Positions 18,131 through 26,555 of a stretch of 42,120 nt of DNA are shown here, piece after piece (the stretch's first letter is position 1; every line of letters begins with the position of its first letter). The translations under genes and the position numbers were made by a program. A model generated the notes under the pieces. That model worked only from the letters and a program-made list of their open reading frames with translations, did not search any database and was not told the origin of the DNA. Source of the stretch: Puia sp. (lineage in GTDB: Bacteria > Bacteroidota > Bacteroidia > Chitinophagales > Chitinophagaceae); contig JARLGZ010000143.1 in assembly GCA_031292515.1 (NCBI GenBank), forward strand, positions 1 through 42,120, written 5' to 3'.

Positions 18131-21100
18131 TCAAAATCCCATTTGAATCCCTATCGTTAATATCCGAAGAGGCGGCAGTGCAGCATTACTTAGATTCTCC
18201 GGATCAAGACCTTTATATGATGTCAGGGTCAATAAATTTTGACCTTGCACATAAATACGGGTGTTTTGCAAACGAGCGGCATTGACCCATTTACCTGGCA
18301 ACTGCCATGACAAAGCCAAGTTCCTCAACCGTGCATAAGAAGCATCGGTATATGAAAAATCACTGCCTTGCAAATTGAAAATGTTAAAGTTGAAAATCGT
18401 CGAATATTCTTCAACAGGTTGAACATCTCCTGATTTCTGCCATCTGTTCAACACACTTGTAGGCTGGTTGCTACTTCCTGCATAGAAATTTCCAGGAAAA
18501 GTTCCTCCATTCCAATAACTTCTATTCGGCCCTACCTGTTTAACAAACTGAATCAAAAAATCAATTTGAAATCCCTTATATGTTAACGTATTCTGTAAGC
18601 CGCCATAAAATTTGGGGGATGGGTTAAGTAAGACAGTTGCATCTGAAGGATAACTGGGAGAGAATGTTGGAGATCCTTTGCTATCTGCAAACTGGTATTG
18701 ACCAGTCGCGGGATCTACTCCTAAGTAGTGATACAAATGCTGAACATTCAGGGACTGTCCTACAACTAGATAGGTATAGGTGGACGATGCAAGATTGGGG
18801 AAATCCACCAATTTATTTCTCGGAACCGTGATATTAAATTTGCTACTCCAGCCAAACGACTTCGTCTTAATATTTGTTGTAATCAGCGACAATTCTAAAC
18901 TAGTATTTTGTACTGTAGCCGGAAAATTTTCGGCAATCGAGCTGAAACCTACTATAGAAGGTAAAACAGTATTTAGTAATTGATTTGAAGAACGGTTAAC
19001 AGCATATGTTACATTCAGTAAAATCTTATTTCGCAGGAACCCCAGATCAATGCCACCCTGCAATTTCCGAGTCTCTTCCCATTGCAGATAGGGGTTCGAA
19101 ATACCTGCTACAGATAAACCTGTAGTGTTCTGGTAAGGCAGTCCTTGATTTCCAACAATATTGTATAGACTCAAAAAACTGTAATCAGGAATCTGATCGT
19201 TTCCTGTTGTTCCATAACTGGCCCTCAACTTTCCAAAGCTTATGAAGTCATTTTTATTTAAAAATTCTTCTTCACTAAAAATCCAAGCGACACCAGCACT
19301 TGTAAAATTATGGAATTGACTAGAGGGCCCAAAACGACTGCTTCCATCTCTTCGTATGGTCAGGTCGACGATATATTTGTCCTGCCAATTGTAATTCAAT
19401 CGTCCAAATACAGCATTATATTTATATTCGGTAATAGGATTCGTAACCCCTGAAGCCGAATAGACAGTCGCTGCAGCATTCACGTCCCTCAGCAACTGAT
19501 CACTTGTATAACCAACACCATAAAGATAAGTCGAATTATTGTTGTTCTGCTCAATTGTACTTCCCAATAAGAAATCTAGTTTACCCTCACCAATACTCTT
19601 TTTGTAACTAATTTGTGGCTCAATAATCCATGAATTCATATTTCTCTGTCCATAAGCAGCGGTTCTTGGATACGTAGATCTAAATTCAGGGGGATAAGCA
19701 ATCAGTGGAGTTGAGGAAAAATCATTCGTTTGCAAATTTGTGTACCCGAAACTACTTCTAATATCCAACCCTTTAAAAATGGTATATGTCAGTATAGCAT
19801 TGCTAACAAGGTTTGTTGTCTTATTTTCATATTTTTGATATTCGTAGCTCAATGGATTAGTCCATGTCGATGTTCCTGAAGAATTCTGCTCCCAGTTAAG
19901 AGTTCCATTTGGACTATAAAGCGATGGAGCATCTGGCTCTGTTGTTATCGAAATTGCCGTCAAGTCAAGAGGTGGAAGTTGGTTATCGTCAAACATATAA
20001 TTCCCAGAGAATTGCATATGAAATCGTTGATTCATCGAAGAACTTGTAAGACTAAAATGAACAGATCCTTTTTGGTCTGATAAATCTCCCGGAAATACAG
20101 ATGTCTCACGATGATATGTACCACTCACAAGATATTGAACGTTTGCACTCCCGCCGGATATACTTCCGTTGATATTCGTATAATGGGATGTGTTGCCAAT
20201 AAGAGCATTTTGCCAATTCGTATATCGTGTTGTATCCCATAACAGCAGATCAAAGTCTTTACTTGGATCAGGAGTTAGTCCATCATTAGTGAAAGCCTCG
20301 TGACGCATCTGAAGATATTGTTTCGTGTTCATCATATCTTCTTTGTGAGCTACCTGGCCGATACCCTGCTGTAAATTAATATTAAATTTTGCGCCTCCAG
20401 ATTTGCCCTTTTTTGTTGTAACCAGGATTGCGCCATTCGCAGCCCTTGAACCATAAATAGCCGTTGCATCTGCGTCTTTAAGAACTTCTATACTTTCTAT
20501 GTCTTGAGGATTTAAATAACTGAACGGGCTTCCTGCATAATTTGTTCCCGTGGATAGAACAGCATCCAATCCTGTAGATAGCAATTGAGAAGAGTAGGGA
20601 ACTCCGTCTATGACGTAAAAAGGGTCATTTCCACTTGCAATACTATTTTGTCCTTGCACACGTACTGTAACCGCGCCACCCGAAACGCCTGAATTTTGGG
20701 TGACAAATAAACCCGGGACTTGTCCTTCCAAAGCAACCAGCGCATTATTGACTGGTTGCTTAGCAATATCCTCTCCTTTTACAGTTGCTATATTCCCGGT
20801 GCTTAATCGTTGAGTAGTCGTACCATATGGGATGACCTGAACTGCATCGAGTTGGTTTTCACTCTTCCTTAAGCCCAAAGCAACGGTAGTTCTATTGTTT
20901 ATCTTTAGTGTCTGCGATTCAAAACCTACAAATGAAACTTCCAACGTCGAATGAGGTGTCACATTCCTCAAATAGAACTCCCCTTTTGGATTCGTGCTGA
21001 CGCCGATATCTTTTCCTTTTACACGGATAGTAGCTCCGTTAAGCGGATTCCCGTCCTCGTCTGTGATGATCCCTTTTACAAACAGCAAGGTGTCTGACCC

Positions 21101-21490
21101 GCCTTCAACATCATTCGCTAGTCGAGAAGTTGAAGGGGCAACAACTCGTTCCTTCTGTTTCACAACGATGGTCTTCCCCACGATCTGATAACTAAACGGT
21201 TGATCCTTAAAACACAAATCCAACACCGTCTTCAACTCGGCATTCGATATTTCAACGGTCACTTTCCGGGCGGCTTTTTCCCAATCCGCATTCATAAAAT
21301 AATGATACCCCGTCTGTTTCTCGATCTCGTCGAGAACCGAAGACAGGGGCGCGTCCTTTTGGGACAGCGTCACCCGCTCCTGGGTATAGCCCCGGGCGCT
21401 CACCTGCAGGAAGGCGGCCAATAGTATAAAAGCAGTCAGCTTCATGACCCGACAGAATTTGGGTGTCAGGAAAATTCCATAGTTTTGCAT
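18131..21490 (-). CDS. SusC/RagA-family TonB-linked outer-membrane protein with STN signalling domain
   Basis: An 1119-residue TonB-dependent transporter. A signal peptide ends near residue 36, with an alternative start at Met16. The STN domain spans about 38-111 ('LSSVLDEIEKQTGYHYFM'), a carboxypeptidase-regulatory-like beta-sandwich about 133-196 ('GIITDEDGNPLNGATI'), and the plug about 220-345 with 'DPFYVIDGVPY' and 'IESIEVLKDADATAIYGSRA'. The rest is a 22-strand barrel ending in ILTIGIQMGF. An STN domain means that substrate binding is probably signalled to the FecR/ECF pair just upstream (21904-24016). The 5' 300-400 bases, encoding signal and STN, look GC-richer than the rest of the gene and resemble the FecR/sigma genes, while the barrel is AT-rich like SusD. 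The transporter may be a mosaic. Confidence 0.93.
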   Translation of the reverse strand: MQNYGIFLTPKFCRVMKLTAFILLAAFLQVSARGYTQERVTLSQKDAPLSSVLDEIEKQTGYHYFMNADWEKAARKVTVEISNAELKTVLDLCFKDQPFSYQIVGKTIVVKQKERVVAPSTSRLANDVEGGSDTLLFVKGIITDEDGNPLNGATIRVKGKDIGVSTNPKGEFYLRNVTPHSTLEVSFVGFESQTLKINNRTTVALGLRKSENQLDAVQVIPYGTTTQRLSTGNIATVKGEDIAKQPVNNALVALEGQVPGLFVTQNSGVSGGAVTVRVQGQNSIASGNDPFYVIDGVPYSSQLLSTGLDAVLSTGTNYAGSPFSYLNPQDIESIEVLKDADATAIYGSRAANGAILVTTKKGKSGGAKFNINLQQGIGQVAHKEDMMNTKQYLQMRHEAFTNDGLTPDPSKDFDLLLWDTTRYTNWQNALIGNTSHYTNINGSISGGSANVQYLVSGTYHRETSVFPGDLSDQKGSVHFSLTSSSMNQRFHMQFSGNYMFDDNQLPPLDLTAISITTEPDAPSLYSPNGTLNWEQNSSGTSTWTNPLSYEYQKYENKTTNLVSNAILTYTIFKGLDIRSSFGYTNLQTNDFSSTPLIAYPPEFRSTYPRTAAYGQRNMNSWIIEPQISYKKSIGEGKLDFLLGSTIEQNNNNSTYLYGVGYTSDQLLRDVNAAATVYSASGVTNPITEYKYNAVFGRLNYNWQDKYIVDLTIRRDGSSRFGPSSQFHNFTSAGVAWIFSEEEFLNKNDFISFGKLRASYGTTGNDQIPDYSFLSLYNIVGNQGLPYQNTTGLSVAGISNPYLQWEETRKLQGGIDLGFLRNKILLNVTYAVNRSSNQLLNTVLPSIVGFSSIAENFPATVQNTSLELSLITTNIKTKSFGWSSKFNITVPRNKLVDFPNLASSTYTYLVVGQSLNVQHLYHYLGVDPATGQYQFADSKGSPTFSPSYPSDATVLLNPSPKFYGGLQNTLTYKGFQIDFLIQFVKQVGPNRSYWNGGTFPGNFYAGSSNQPTSVLNRWQKSGDVQPVEEYSTIFNFNIFNLQGSDFSYTDASYARLRNLALSWQLPGKWVNAARLQNTRIYVQGQNLLTLTSYKGLDPENLSNAALPPLRILTIGIQMGF

Positions 21491-21642
21491 GTTAGTTGGG
21501 GCATATGGTTAAATAAACAGTTTGCTGCATGACTTCAACTTCAAACCACCGGGCTCGTGTCGCAACCACTTGTCCGGTTTTTTATTTTGAATTCCCGTAC
21601 GCGGGCCGTTGGCTCACGTACAAGCATATGTGCTAGGAAGAA

Positions 21643-21659
21643 AAGGTTTAATGGTCAAA
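21643..21659. repeat. AAGGTTTAATGG motif upstream of SusC
   Basis: AAGGTTTAATGGTCAAA lies 153 bases upstream of the SusC start. It is one of five related sites in the sigma-factor region. Confidence 0.45.
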
Positions 21660-21668
21660 AGGCCTCTT

Positions 21669-21692
21669 AAAAAGAAGGCTGTAGAAACAGCC
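21669..21692 (-). terminator. Intrinsic terminator of the FecR transcript
   Basis: On the minus strand, GGCTGT-TTCT-ACAGCC (21692-21677) is followed by TTCTTTTT. It lies 212 bases after the FecR stop and before SusC, so SusC is probably transcribed from its own promoter. Confidence 0.6.
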
Positions 21693-21700
21693 CTCCGGCT

Positions 21701-21717
21701 TTGTTAATGGTTAACGG
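21701..21717. repeat. TTAATGGTTAAC motif between FecR and SusC
   Basis: TTGTTAATGGTTAACGG is a second copy of the shared motif before SusC, 42 bases beyond the first. The 21491-21903 gap holds no gene. Confidence 0.4.
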
Positions 21718-21903
21718 CTGACTATAGCAGCCCCTCGACACATGAGAATCTTTTGACAGGTTGGGCATTTAATCGTTAGGTCCAGGTGGACGATCAGTTA
21801 TTAATAGGCAGGCTTAATAAAAAGAATACGAAATAATATTTTTGTGTCGAAATAAATGAATCGGTCAATAAAGCCAGGCTCCACGCCAAATCCATCATCC
21901 TCT

Positions 21904-23199
21904 TCAATCCGGCATCACCACGATCTTCTGCCCTTCGATCCGGAAATGCACCTTGCTCAAGGCCAGGATCTTCAGGACATCGCTCGCATTCAGGCTCTTG
22001 TCCATCGTCCCGGTGAAACGGTCGTCGGGCACCTTCCCCTCATATACGATCTGCACATTATACCACCTCCCGATCTCCCGCATGATCGTCTGTATATCGC
22101 TGTTGTAAAACTTGAAGAGGCCATCTTTCCACGCTGTCACCTGGCGGAGATTCACATGGTCATCGACCCGGATCCCGCCGCCGGACATCTGTGCCTGCTG
22201 CCCGGGACGGAGTGTCTCCTGGGTGGCGCCCTGCTGTACACGAATCGCTCCGCTCTCGAGAGTCACGGCCGTAAAAGGCTCGTCGGTATAGGCCTTCAGA
22301 TCGAAGCTAGTCCCCAACACTGCAATCGAATTGTCACCCGACTGCACCAGAAACGGCTTCTTCGGATCCTTTGCCACTTCGAAATAGGCCTGCCCGGTCA
22401 CCTGGACGGTGCGCGTTCCGCTAAATGTCGTCGGGAATCTCAACGTGGAAGCCGCGTTGAGCCAGACCCTCGATCCATCGGTCAGCACTATTTGGTACTG
22501 GCCCCCGGCCGGCGTAGCCACCGTATTATAAAGAACTTCGTTATTCGTATTGTTCGCGTCATTCGCGTTCTTCTGATTAGCGTCTTTGGCGTTCATACCA
22601 TTCGCGTTACCGGCGTGATAAGATAAGAGCCCTCCTCCCACCTTTATCACCTTTGTCGCCCCCTGCTGTGCCAGGTCGCCATTCCCCGCGCTATCGAGGA
22701 CAATCGTCGAACCATTGGCGAGTGTCAGGAGCGCCCGCTTGCCTCCGGGTGGGAGATCGGCCGCAACGACTGCATTGTCTGTAGATCCGCCGGCAGTCTG
22801 TCCATGCCGCCCGTATTTCCAGACGACGCCTCCTACCAGGAGCAACCCCACTATTGTTGCCGCGGCGGTGACTTTCCAGCCCCAGATCCATCTCACCGGG
22901 GCTTCTTCGGCCGGCGCCGGTTCTACCCTTTCTTCTTCTTCCTCCTCCGCGTTGACCAGCGATTCCCCCTGCATTTCGAGCTTCTCCAGGAACTTGCGCC
23001 AGTGGTCGATCTCGTTGACATGATCGGCGACCCGCAGGTTGCTCGCCAGCCAGTCCGGATCCCTGAACTGCGCCTCCAGGATCTTCAGGTTCTCCGGGTC
23101 CGACAGCCAGAGTTTCAGCCGCTCCGCCTGCCGCTCGTCCAGTCCTTCCTGGTTTAAGTATCGCAACACCAACTCCGCCATCGGCAAATCCACGCTCAT
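21904..23199 (-). CDS. FecR-family anti-sigma factor
   Basis: A 431-residue single-pass protein. The cytosolic N-terminal region (about 1-105) binds the sigma factor, a membrane helix spans about 106-128 ('KVTAAATIVGLLLVGGVVW'), the periplasmic FecR domain ('ATPAGGQYQIVLTDGSRVWL', 'VQVTGQAYFEVAKD', 'AVLGTSFDLKAY') follows, and a DUF4974-like C-terminus of about 65 residues ends the protein ('FYNSDIQTIMREIGRWYNV'). Between helix and FecR domain lies a low-complexity linker built from NA/DAN units (about 22545-22610). An acidic E-rich run precedes the helix. It lies 214 bases after the ECF gene and upstream of SusC. In the FecIRA model it receives the signal from the transporter's STN domain and releases or activates the sigma factor. 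Confidence 0.92.
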   Translation of the reverse strand: MSVDLPMAELVLRYLNQEGLDERQAERLKLWLSDPENLKILEAQFRDPDWLASNLRVADHVNEIDHWRKFLEKLEMQGESLVNAEEEEEERVEPAPAEEAPVRWIWGWKVTAAATIVGLLLVGGVVWKYGRHGQTAGGSTDNAVVAADLPPGGKRALLTLANGSTIVLDSAGNGDLAQQGATKVIKVGGGLLSYHAGNANGMNAKDANQKNANDANNTNNEVLYNTVATPAGGQYQIVLTDGSRVWLNAASTLRFPTTFSGTRTVQVTGQAYFEVAKDPKKPFLVQSGDNSIAVLGTSFDLKAYTDEPFTAVTLESGAIRVQQGATQETLRPGQQAQMSGGGIRVDDHVNLRQVTAWKDGLFKFYNSDIQTIMREIGRWYNVQIVYEGKVPDDRFTGTMDKSLNASDVLKILALSKVHFRIEGQKIVVMPD

Positions 23200-23251
23200 T
23201 TAGTATAAATTTTTCTGATGTTTTTCCTAGAGGTTTTCTTGTACCGGAGAA

Positions 23252-23286
23252 TTAACAATATCATCACGATAGTTTCATATTGTTAA
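23252..23286. promoter_or_regulatory. Inverted repeat in the sigma-FecR gap
   Basis: A perfect 10-bp inverted repeat, TTAACAATAT and ATATTGTTAA, is separated by 15 bases. It lies 53 bases before the FecR start. It could be an operator or an mRNA hairpin controlling FecR. Confidence 0.5.
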
Positions 23287-23328
23287 CTAGTTAGACCGCA
23301 AAAAAATCTCATATTTATTTTAGTCTTA

Positions 23329-23360
23329 TGCCCGGCGGCGGCAAATGCTCCTTCCGGGCA
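23329..23360 (-). terminator. Possible terminator or attenuator after the ECF sigma gene
   Basis: TGCCCGG (23329-23335) pairs with CCGGGCA (23354-23360). On the minus strand, AT-rich sequence with a run of seven T (about 23300-23306) follows at a distance. The position, just after the sigma stop, suits partial termination before FecR. Confidence 0.35.
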
Positions 23361-23413
23361 GCCGTTTACTGTCCTTATTGAGTGTTCATCCGAACTCCGT
23401 CTATTATCCTTAC

Positions 23414-24016
23414 TCAATCCTTAAACGGCAGACTCAGTATAATACAGGCCACCGAGACGATCTTCTGCAGCAGGAGCTTGCTTCGCAGGTTCTTGACGGC
23501 GCTCGACTTATGGTTGAGGACCGTCTGGGGATTTATCTGCATGGCTTCGGAGATCTCCGAAGTGCTTTTGTTCTCGAAGAAATAGAGTTTGAAGACCTGC
23601 CGGCTTTTTTCCGGGAGGTTCTCGATCTCGAGATAGAGTTTGTTCAACACCTCCGCCTCTATCATGCCCAGGTCCTCTGCCTCCGTGGGTTCCTGGTCAG
23701 CAACTCCCAGCAGGTCCGTACTAACGACTTTTTCGCGTGCACGTGCCCGTATCTGGTCGATCCCTGCGTTCTTGGTCACGCGATAGAGGAACTCACGGAC
23801 ATGGTCCATGTTTTTCATGCGCGCTCTCGACAGAAATAATTTGCAAAAGGAGTCGGCCACCAGGTCCTCGGCAGCCGGCATCGAAGAGACGATCTTGAAA
23901 GCATAATAAATCAGCTGCCGGTAATATTCCCGGTGCACCAGGTGGAAAGCGCGGGCATCCCCCCCCCGAATGCCCTCCAGCAGATCGGACGGATTATCCA
24001 AATCGAGTTTTCTCAT
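23414..24016 (-). CDS. ECF RNA polymerase sigma factor of the SusCD locus
   Basis: A 200-residue sigma-70 family protein of the extracytoplasmic-function type. Region 2 spans about 24-95 ('AFHLVHREYYRQLIYYAFKIVS', 'AEDLVADSFCKLFLSR', 'FLYRVTKNAGIDQIR'). Region 4 spans about 130-185 ('LPEKSRQVFKLYFFENKSTSEISEAMQINPQTVLNHKSSAVKNL') with its helix-turn-helix. Region 1.1 and region 3 are absent, as in ECF factors. Being directly upstream of FecR and SusC, it is the likely activator of the SusCD operon and perhaps of itself. A copy of the AAGGTT-AATGGTTAAC motif lies 32 bases before its start. Confidence 0.95.
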   Translation of the reverse strand: MRKLDLDNPSDLLEGIRGGDARAFHLVHREYYRQLIYYAFKIVSSMPAAEDLVADSFCKLFLSRARMKNMDHVREFLYRVTKNAGIDQIRARAREKVVSTDLLGVADQEPTEAEDLGMIEAEVLNKLYLEIENLPEKSRQVFKLYFFENKSTSEISEAMQINPQTVLNHKSSAVKNLRSKLLLQKIVSVACIILSLPFKD

Positions 24017-24047
24017 GACTGCGACAAAATAAATTAATGCAGGACAG

Positions 24048-24064
24048 AAGGTTCAATGGTTAAC
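24048..24064. repeat. AAGGTTCAATGGTTAAC motif before the first ECF gene
   Basis: The motif is preceded by AGGACAG and lies 32 bases upstream of the sigma start. The site at 26487 shares both the motif and the AGGACA flank. Confidence 0.5.
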
Positions 24065-25053
24065 TGGGGATATCTGATTTGGGGATGACCTTCTATGACA
24101 GAAGCGGGCAACATTTTAAAAACTAAAATCGGATTTCGTACGTAAATACGCATAGTATTTGTACTAGGCCGATATAAAAATAGAAATTTTATAGAAGAAA
24201 AACGATAGCCTTAGAAATATTTTCCTAATTCGTTAGAGCTCCTCTAATATAGCAGTCTTTTGTTGAAATTTATCAAATGCCGCCAACCCCATTGCAGCAG
24301 CGGTTTCCGGGCTTTCCGGTCTCTTTCTCCTGTATCCGATTCTCCCCGTTTATTGACCACAAACAAGTTTTTACCCCCTATACGATTTTTCCACACAAAG
24401 CTTTTCCTGTACAGATCTCATTCCCGCGCGCCATTTTTGAACACCCGGCCATTGAAATGGCCAGGTCATTTTATTAAACCTAATCCTTATCGGGAGCCCA
24501 TGATGGACATCAAGGCCCGGCCAGGTCCCTGTAATGAGACCGGCAAAAACATTTATACATTAACGGTGGTGGAAATTCGAAAAAGAAATTACTGCTACGA
24601 ACGTGTCGTGCATAAGGAGTTGAGAGAAGAAGCGCCCTGCGGGAACAAGTGTTTAGCAGAAAGCAGGAAAAAATCGAACGTAGGACGCAACTTGTAAAGC
24701 GCCAAGGCTCTGGCTTGGACCCGAAATAATTAATTAGCCGGCCCACACGCGAAAGCATGAGCCATTCACTGATCATCCCCTATTTTTGAAAAACGGTAGA
24801 TGGGGCTACCGGAATCGAGCGAATTGCTTGAATGAGTTTCACCGAAGAATCACAAAAACCATCCTATTCATGATATCGGCAGCGTGGTCGTTTTTATTGA
24901 TCGATCATACCTTACACGGATCATACGGACCCTTGCGGGCGGGGTATCCGCTTGAACAAGTTTTATACAAATTTTGACAGCATTATTTGTACATTATTCA
25001 GTATTTAGACATCATTAGGCGTATTGACACGTCATTTATACAATAGTTGTTCA
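24065..25053. other. Long stretch with no firmly supported gene
   Basis: Nearly 1 kb between the ECF gene and a helix-turn-helix gene. The first 180 bases are AT-rich. Several short frames are open, but only the one at 24500-24697 looks protein-like. I see no RNA gene or mobile element. Confidence 0.4.
24500..24697 (+). CDS. Possible small basic protein with four cysteines
   Basis: A 65-residue frame starting ATG-ATG, with GGGAG 4 bases upstream. The composition is protein-like (basic, with Cys at residues of about 11, 37, 51 and 55, and the stretch TLTVVEIRKRNYCYERVV). No signal peptide, membrane helix or known family is visible. It could be a species-specific small protein or chance; the opposite strand is also open here. 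Confidence 0.25.
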   Translation: MMDIKARPGPCNETGKNIYTLTVVEIRKRNYCYERVVHKELREEAPCGNKCLAESRKKSNVGRNL

Positions 25054-25061
25054 TATCTTTG
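25054..25061 (+). promoter_or_regulatory. Bacteroidota-type -7 element
   Basis: TATCTTTG matches the TAnnTTTG consensus of Bacteroidota vegetative promoters exactly. Transcription would begin near 25068, leaving about 22 bases before the TTG start at 25091. No good -33 TTG is seen at the usual spacing. Confidence 0.45.
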
Positions 25062-25090
25062 AACACCCGCATACGTTACTTTACAGTACT

Positions 25091-25477
25091 TTGGACACAA
25101 AGAACAGACATATCCACCGCGGTAAAATTCTGGAAGAGACAGCCCGGAGAAGCGAACTGTCCGTGACCCAGATCGCTAAAAAGGCCCGTTTCAGCAGGGG
25201 CTCTTTTTATAATCATACCAACGACCCCGACCTACCCTTCGAAATCCTGGAAAGATATGGCGCCGTATTGAAACACGACTTCACGGCCGAGATACCGAAA
25301 ATGCCCCGCTATGACCTGGAAGTCAATATCGCTAACCGGCCCGTACCGGCGAACTTCGGAGAAGCCCTCGTCGACCGGGATTTCTGGCGCGACAAATACA
25401 TGGCTGTCATGGAAGATTACAAGAAAATTATGGAACGATATAACCGGCTGCTGGAAGCGAACGCAAGAAAGGATTAG
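25091..25477 (+). CDS. Helix-turn-helix protein with coiled-coil tail
   Basis: A 128-residue protein. Residues of about 9-50 ('HRGKILEETARRSELSVTQIAKKARFSRGSFYNHTNDPDLPF') form a Cro/C1- or phage-repressor-like helix-turn-helix. It is followed by 'ILERYGAVLKHDFTAEIP' and an amphipathic tail that may dimerise ('MAVMEDYKKIMERYNRLLEA'). The frame is open upstream to 25028 but contains no ATG. The TTG at 25091 is chosen because the family starts a few residues before the basic 'HIHRGK' motif and because a -7 element lies at the right distance. It is probably a DNA-binding regulator, target unknown. Confidence 0.7.
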   Translation: MDTKNRHIHRGKILEETARRSELSVTQIAKKARFSRGSFYNHTNDPDLPFEILERYGAVLKHDFTAEIPKMPRYDLEVNIANRPVPANFGEALVDRDFWRDKYMAVMEDYKKIMERYNRLLEANARKD

Positions 25478-25703
25478 GAAGGAAACGTATCGAATACTGT
25501 TATACCGCGTAAGGTCAGCTTCACGCCTTACAGGAACAAATATAGTAAATTTTTGATTGCGGACTTTCTAGACCGCATTTATTTTAAAAAATATTTTGAC
25601 ATTTCCAGTTCAGCCTGTAGCCGGATACAGGTTAATCCTTATTAAAAATTTCGACAAACCTTATTCAATTAAACAACCTTATCTTGTTAAACCCTTATCT
25701 TTT

Positions 25704-25928
25704 ATGATCAGCGAGAACGACAAAATTGCCCAGATCCGCTTTGGGGAAAACCTGAAAAAACTACGCATCGAACGCGGCCTCTCTTACAGAAAAATGGCCT
25801 ATACCTGCTCGGTAGACAACAGCAAGATTTCGAAGATAGAAAAAGGCAGGGTGAATATCACGCTCAATACGATGTTGCAGCTGGCGGAGGCGCTGCAGAT
25901 ACACCCCAGCGAGCTGCTGAATTATTAG
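25704..25928 (+). CDS. Small XRE-family transcriptional regulator
   Basis: A 74-residue single-domain helix-turn-helix protein: 'RFGENLKKLRIERGLSYRKMAYTCSVDNSKISKIEKGRVNITLNTMLQLAEALQIHPSELL'. This is a complete HTH_3 fold with five helices and nothing else. The ATG at 25704 begins MISENDKIAQIRFG, the usual length before helix 1. Upstream in-frame codons give no sensible N-terminus. It lies 226 bases downstream of the other helix-turn-helix gene on the same strand; neither has an obvious cognate target nearby. Confidence 0.85.
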   Translation: MISENDKIAQIRFGENLKKLRIERGLSYRKMAYTCSVDNSKISKIEKGRVNITLNTMLQLAEALQIHPSELLNY

Positions 25929-26111
25929 TGTTAATAGATTGGCTTTGGCGGGTATTGGTGTTGCCAACTTCCGTTCATGCGGGCAGCCTGAAGACTTGCG
26001 AGTCTCCGATCTGCAAATCCGCTGAAGGCGCACACGTGTTATCCGTTATTGCTACGCCCCTGGTCCCCGGCCATCGGCTGGTCGATTTGGATCTGAGAGC
26101 CTGCCTACCGC

Positions 26112-26129
26112 GTCCGTCCACTGACGGAC
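26112..26129. repeat. Hairpin GTCCGTC-CACT-GACGGAC
   Basis: A 7-bp perfect stem with a 4-base loop. It is a shorter version of the hairpin at 26314, with the same core and a CAC-type loop. Confidence 0.6.
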
Positions 26130-26170
26130 TGCGTTCGACCACTGGCGAATGGGTCCGCCAACTAGTGGGT

Positions 26171-26195
26171 GGCTCCGCAACAACCGCATCACGTG
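26171..26195. repeat. Imperfect direct repeat, unit 1
   Basis: This 25-base unit matches 26362-26386 at 21 of 25 positions and ends in GCATCACGTG. In both places it follows a GTCCGTC hairpin, so hairpin plus tail form a unit repeated about 190 bases apart. Confidence 0.55.
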
Positions 26196-26313
26196 CATGA
26201 TATTGAAATGATTTTAACCTGCACGCATCAGCAGTCATTGCAAAACCATCACGCCCGGCCCATCCGCGCCGATCAGTTCAGGGGTGTCGCAAAAACGGCA
26301 TGCGGAAGAACCC

Positions 26314-26349
26314 GCAGACAGGGTCCGTCCACCGACGGACCCTGTCTGC
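26314..26349. repeat. Perfect 16-bp inverted repeat with CACC loop
   Basis: GCAGACAGGGTCCGTC pairs perfectly with GACGGACCCTGTCTGC around a 4-base loop. No T-run follows on either strand, so it is not a standard terminator. Confidence 0.75.
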
Positions 26350-26361
26350 CCAGTGACGGAC

Positions 26362-26386
26362 GGCTTCACAACGACTGCATCACGTG
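26362..26386. repeat. Imperfect direct repeat, unit 2
   Basis: Partner of 26171-26195. The gap 25929-26555 contains these repeats and no supported gene. Confidence 0.55.
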
Positions 26387-26486
26387 TGCCAAAACGCAAG
26401 CTCGTGCCGGCGCAATAAGCTGTGCCAAAACACCAGCCGTATCGCAACGCCAGGCTGCGATGTGTACCGGCAAGTAATAACAGGAC

Positions 26487-26503
26487 AAGGTTTAATGATT
26501 AAC
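26487..26503. repeat. AAGGTTTAATGATTAAC motif downstream of the second ECF gene
   Basis: Preceded by AGGACA like the site at 24048. It lies 53 bases beyond the sigma-2 stop, an unexpected place for that gene's own promoter. Confidence 0.45.
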
Positions 26504-26555
26504 GGCAGCACCGGGTGGCCTCAGGGAACGCAAGGAGCAGTCAGGAAAGGCGCGG

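Noticed and set aside
24025-24056. Minus-strand TTG and TTATTTTG elements spaced 21 bases before the first ECF gene
   Set aside because: Spacing suits a Bacteroidota promoter, but the start would fall almost on the ATG, so support is too weak to list it.
24260-24499. Longer plus-strand frame upstream of the ATG at 24500
   Set aside because: Composition is Phe/Pro/Arg-rich and unlike protein; only the part from 24500 was kept, at low confidence.
24786-24977. Short frame with a hydrophobic stretch (MISAAWSFLLID)
   Set aside because: TTG start, no ribosome site, no family resemblance and overlap with an AT-rich intergenic region.
25975-26447. Two minus-strand frames with similar stretches (ARDAVVAEP and TRDAVVVKP)
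   Set aside because: The similarity is explained by the repeated DNA unit at 26171/26362, and the frames run through palindromes; not treated as genes.
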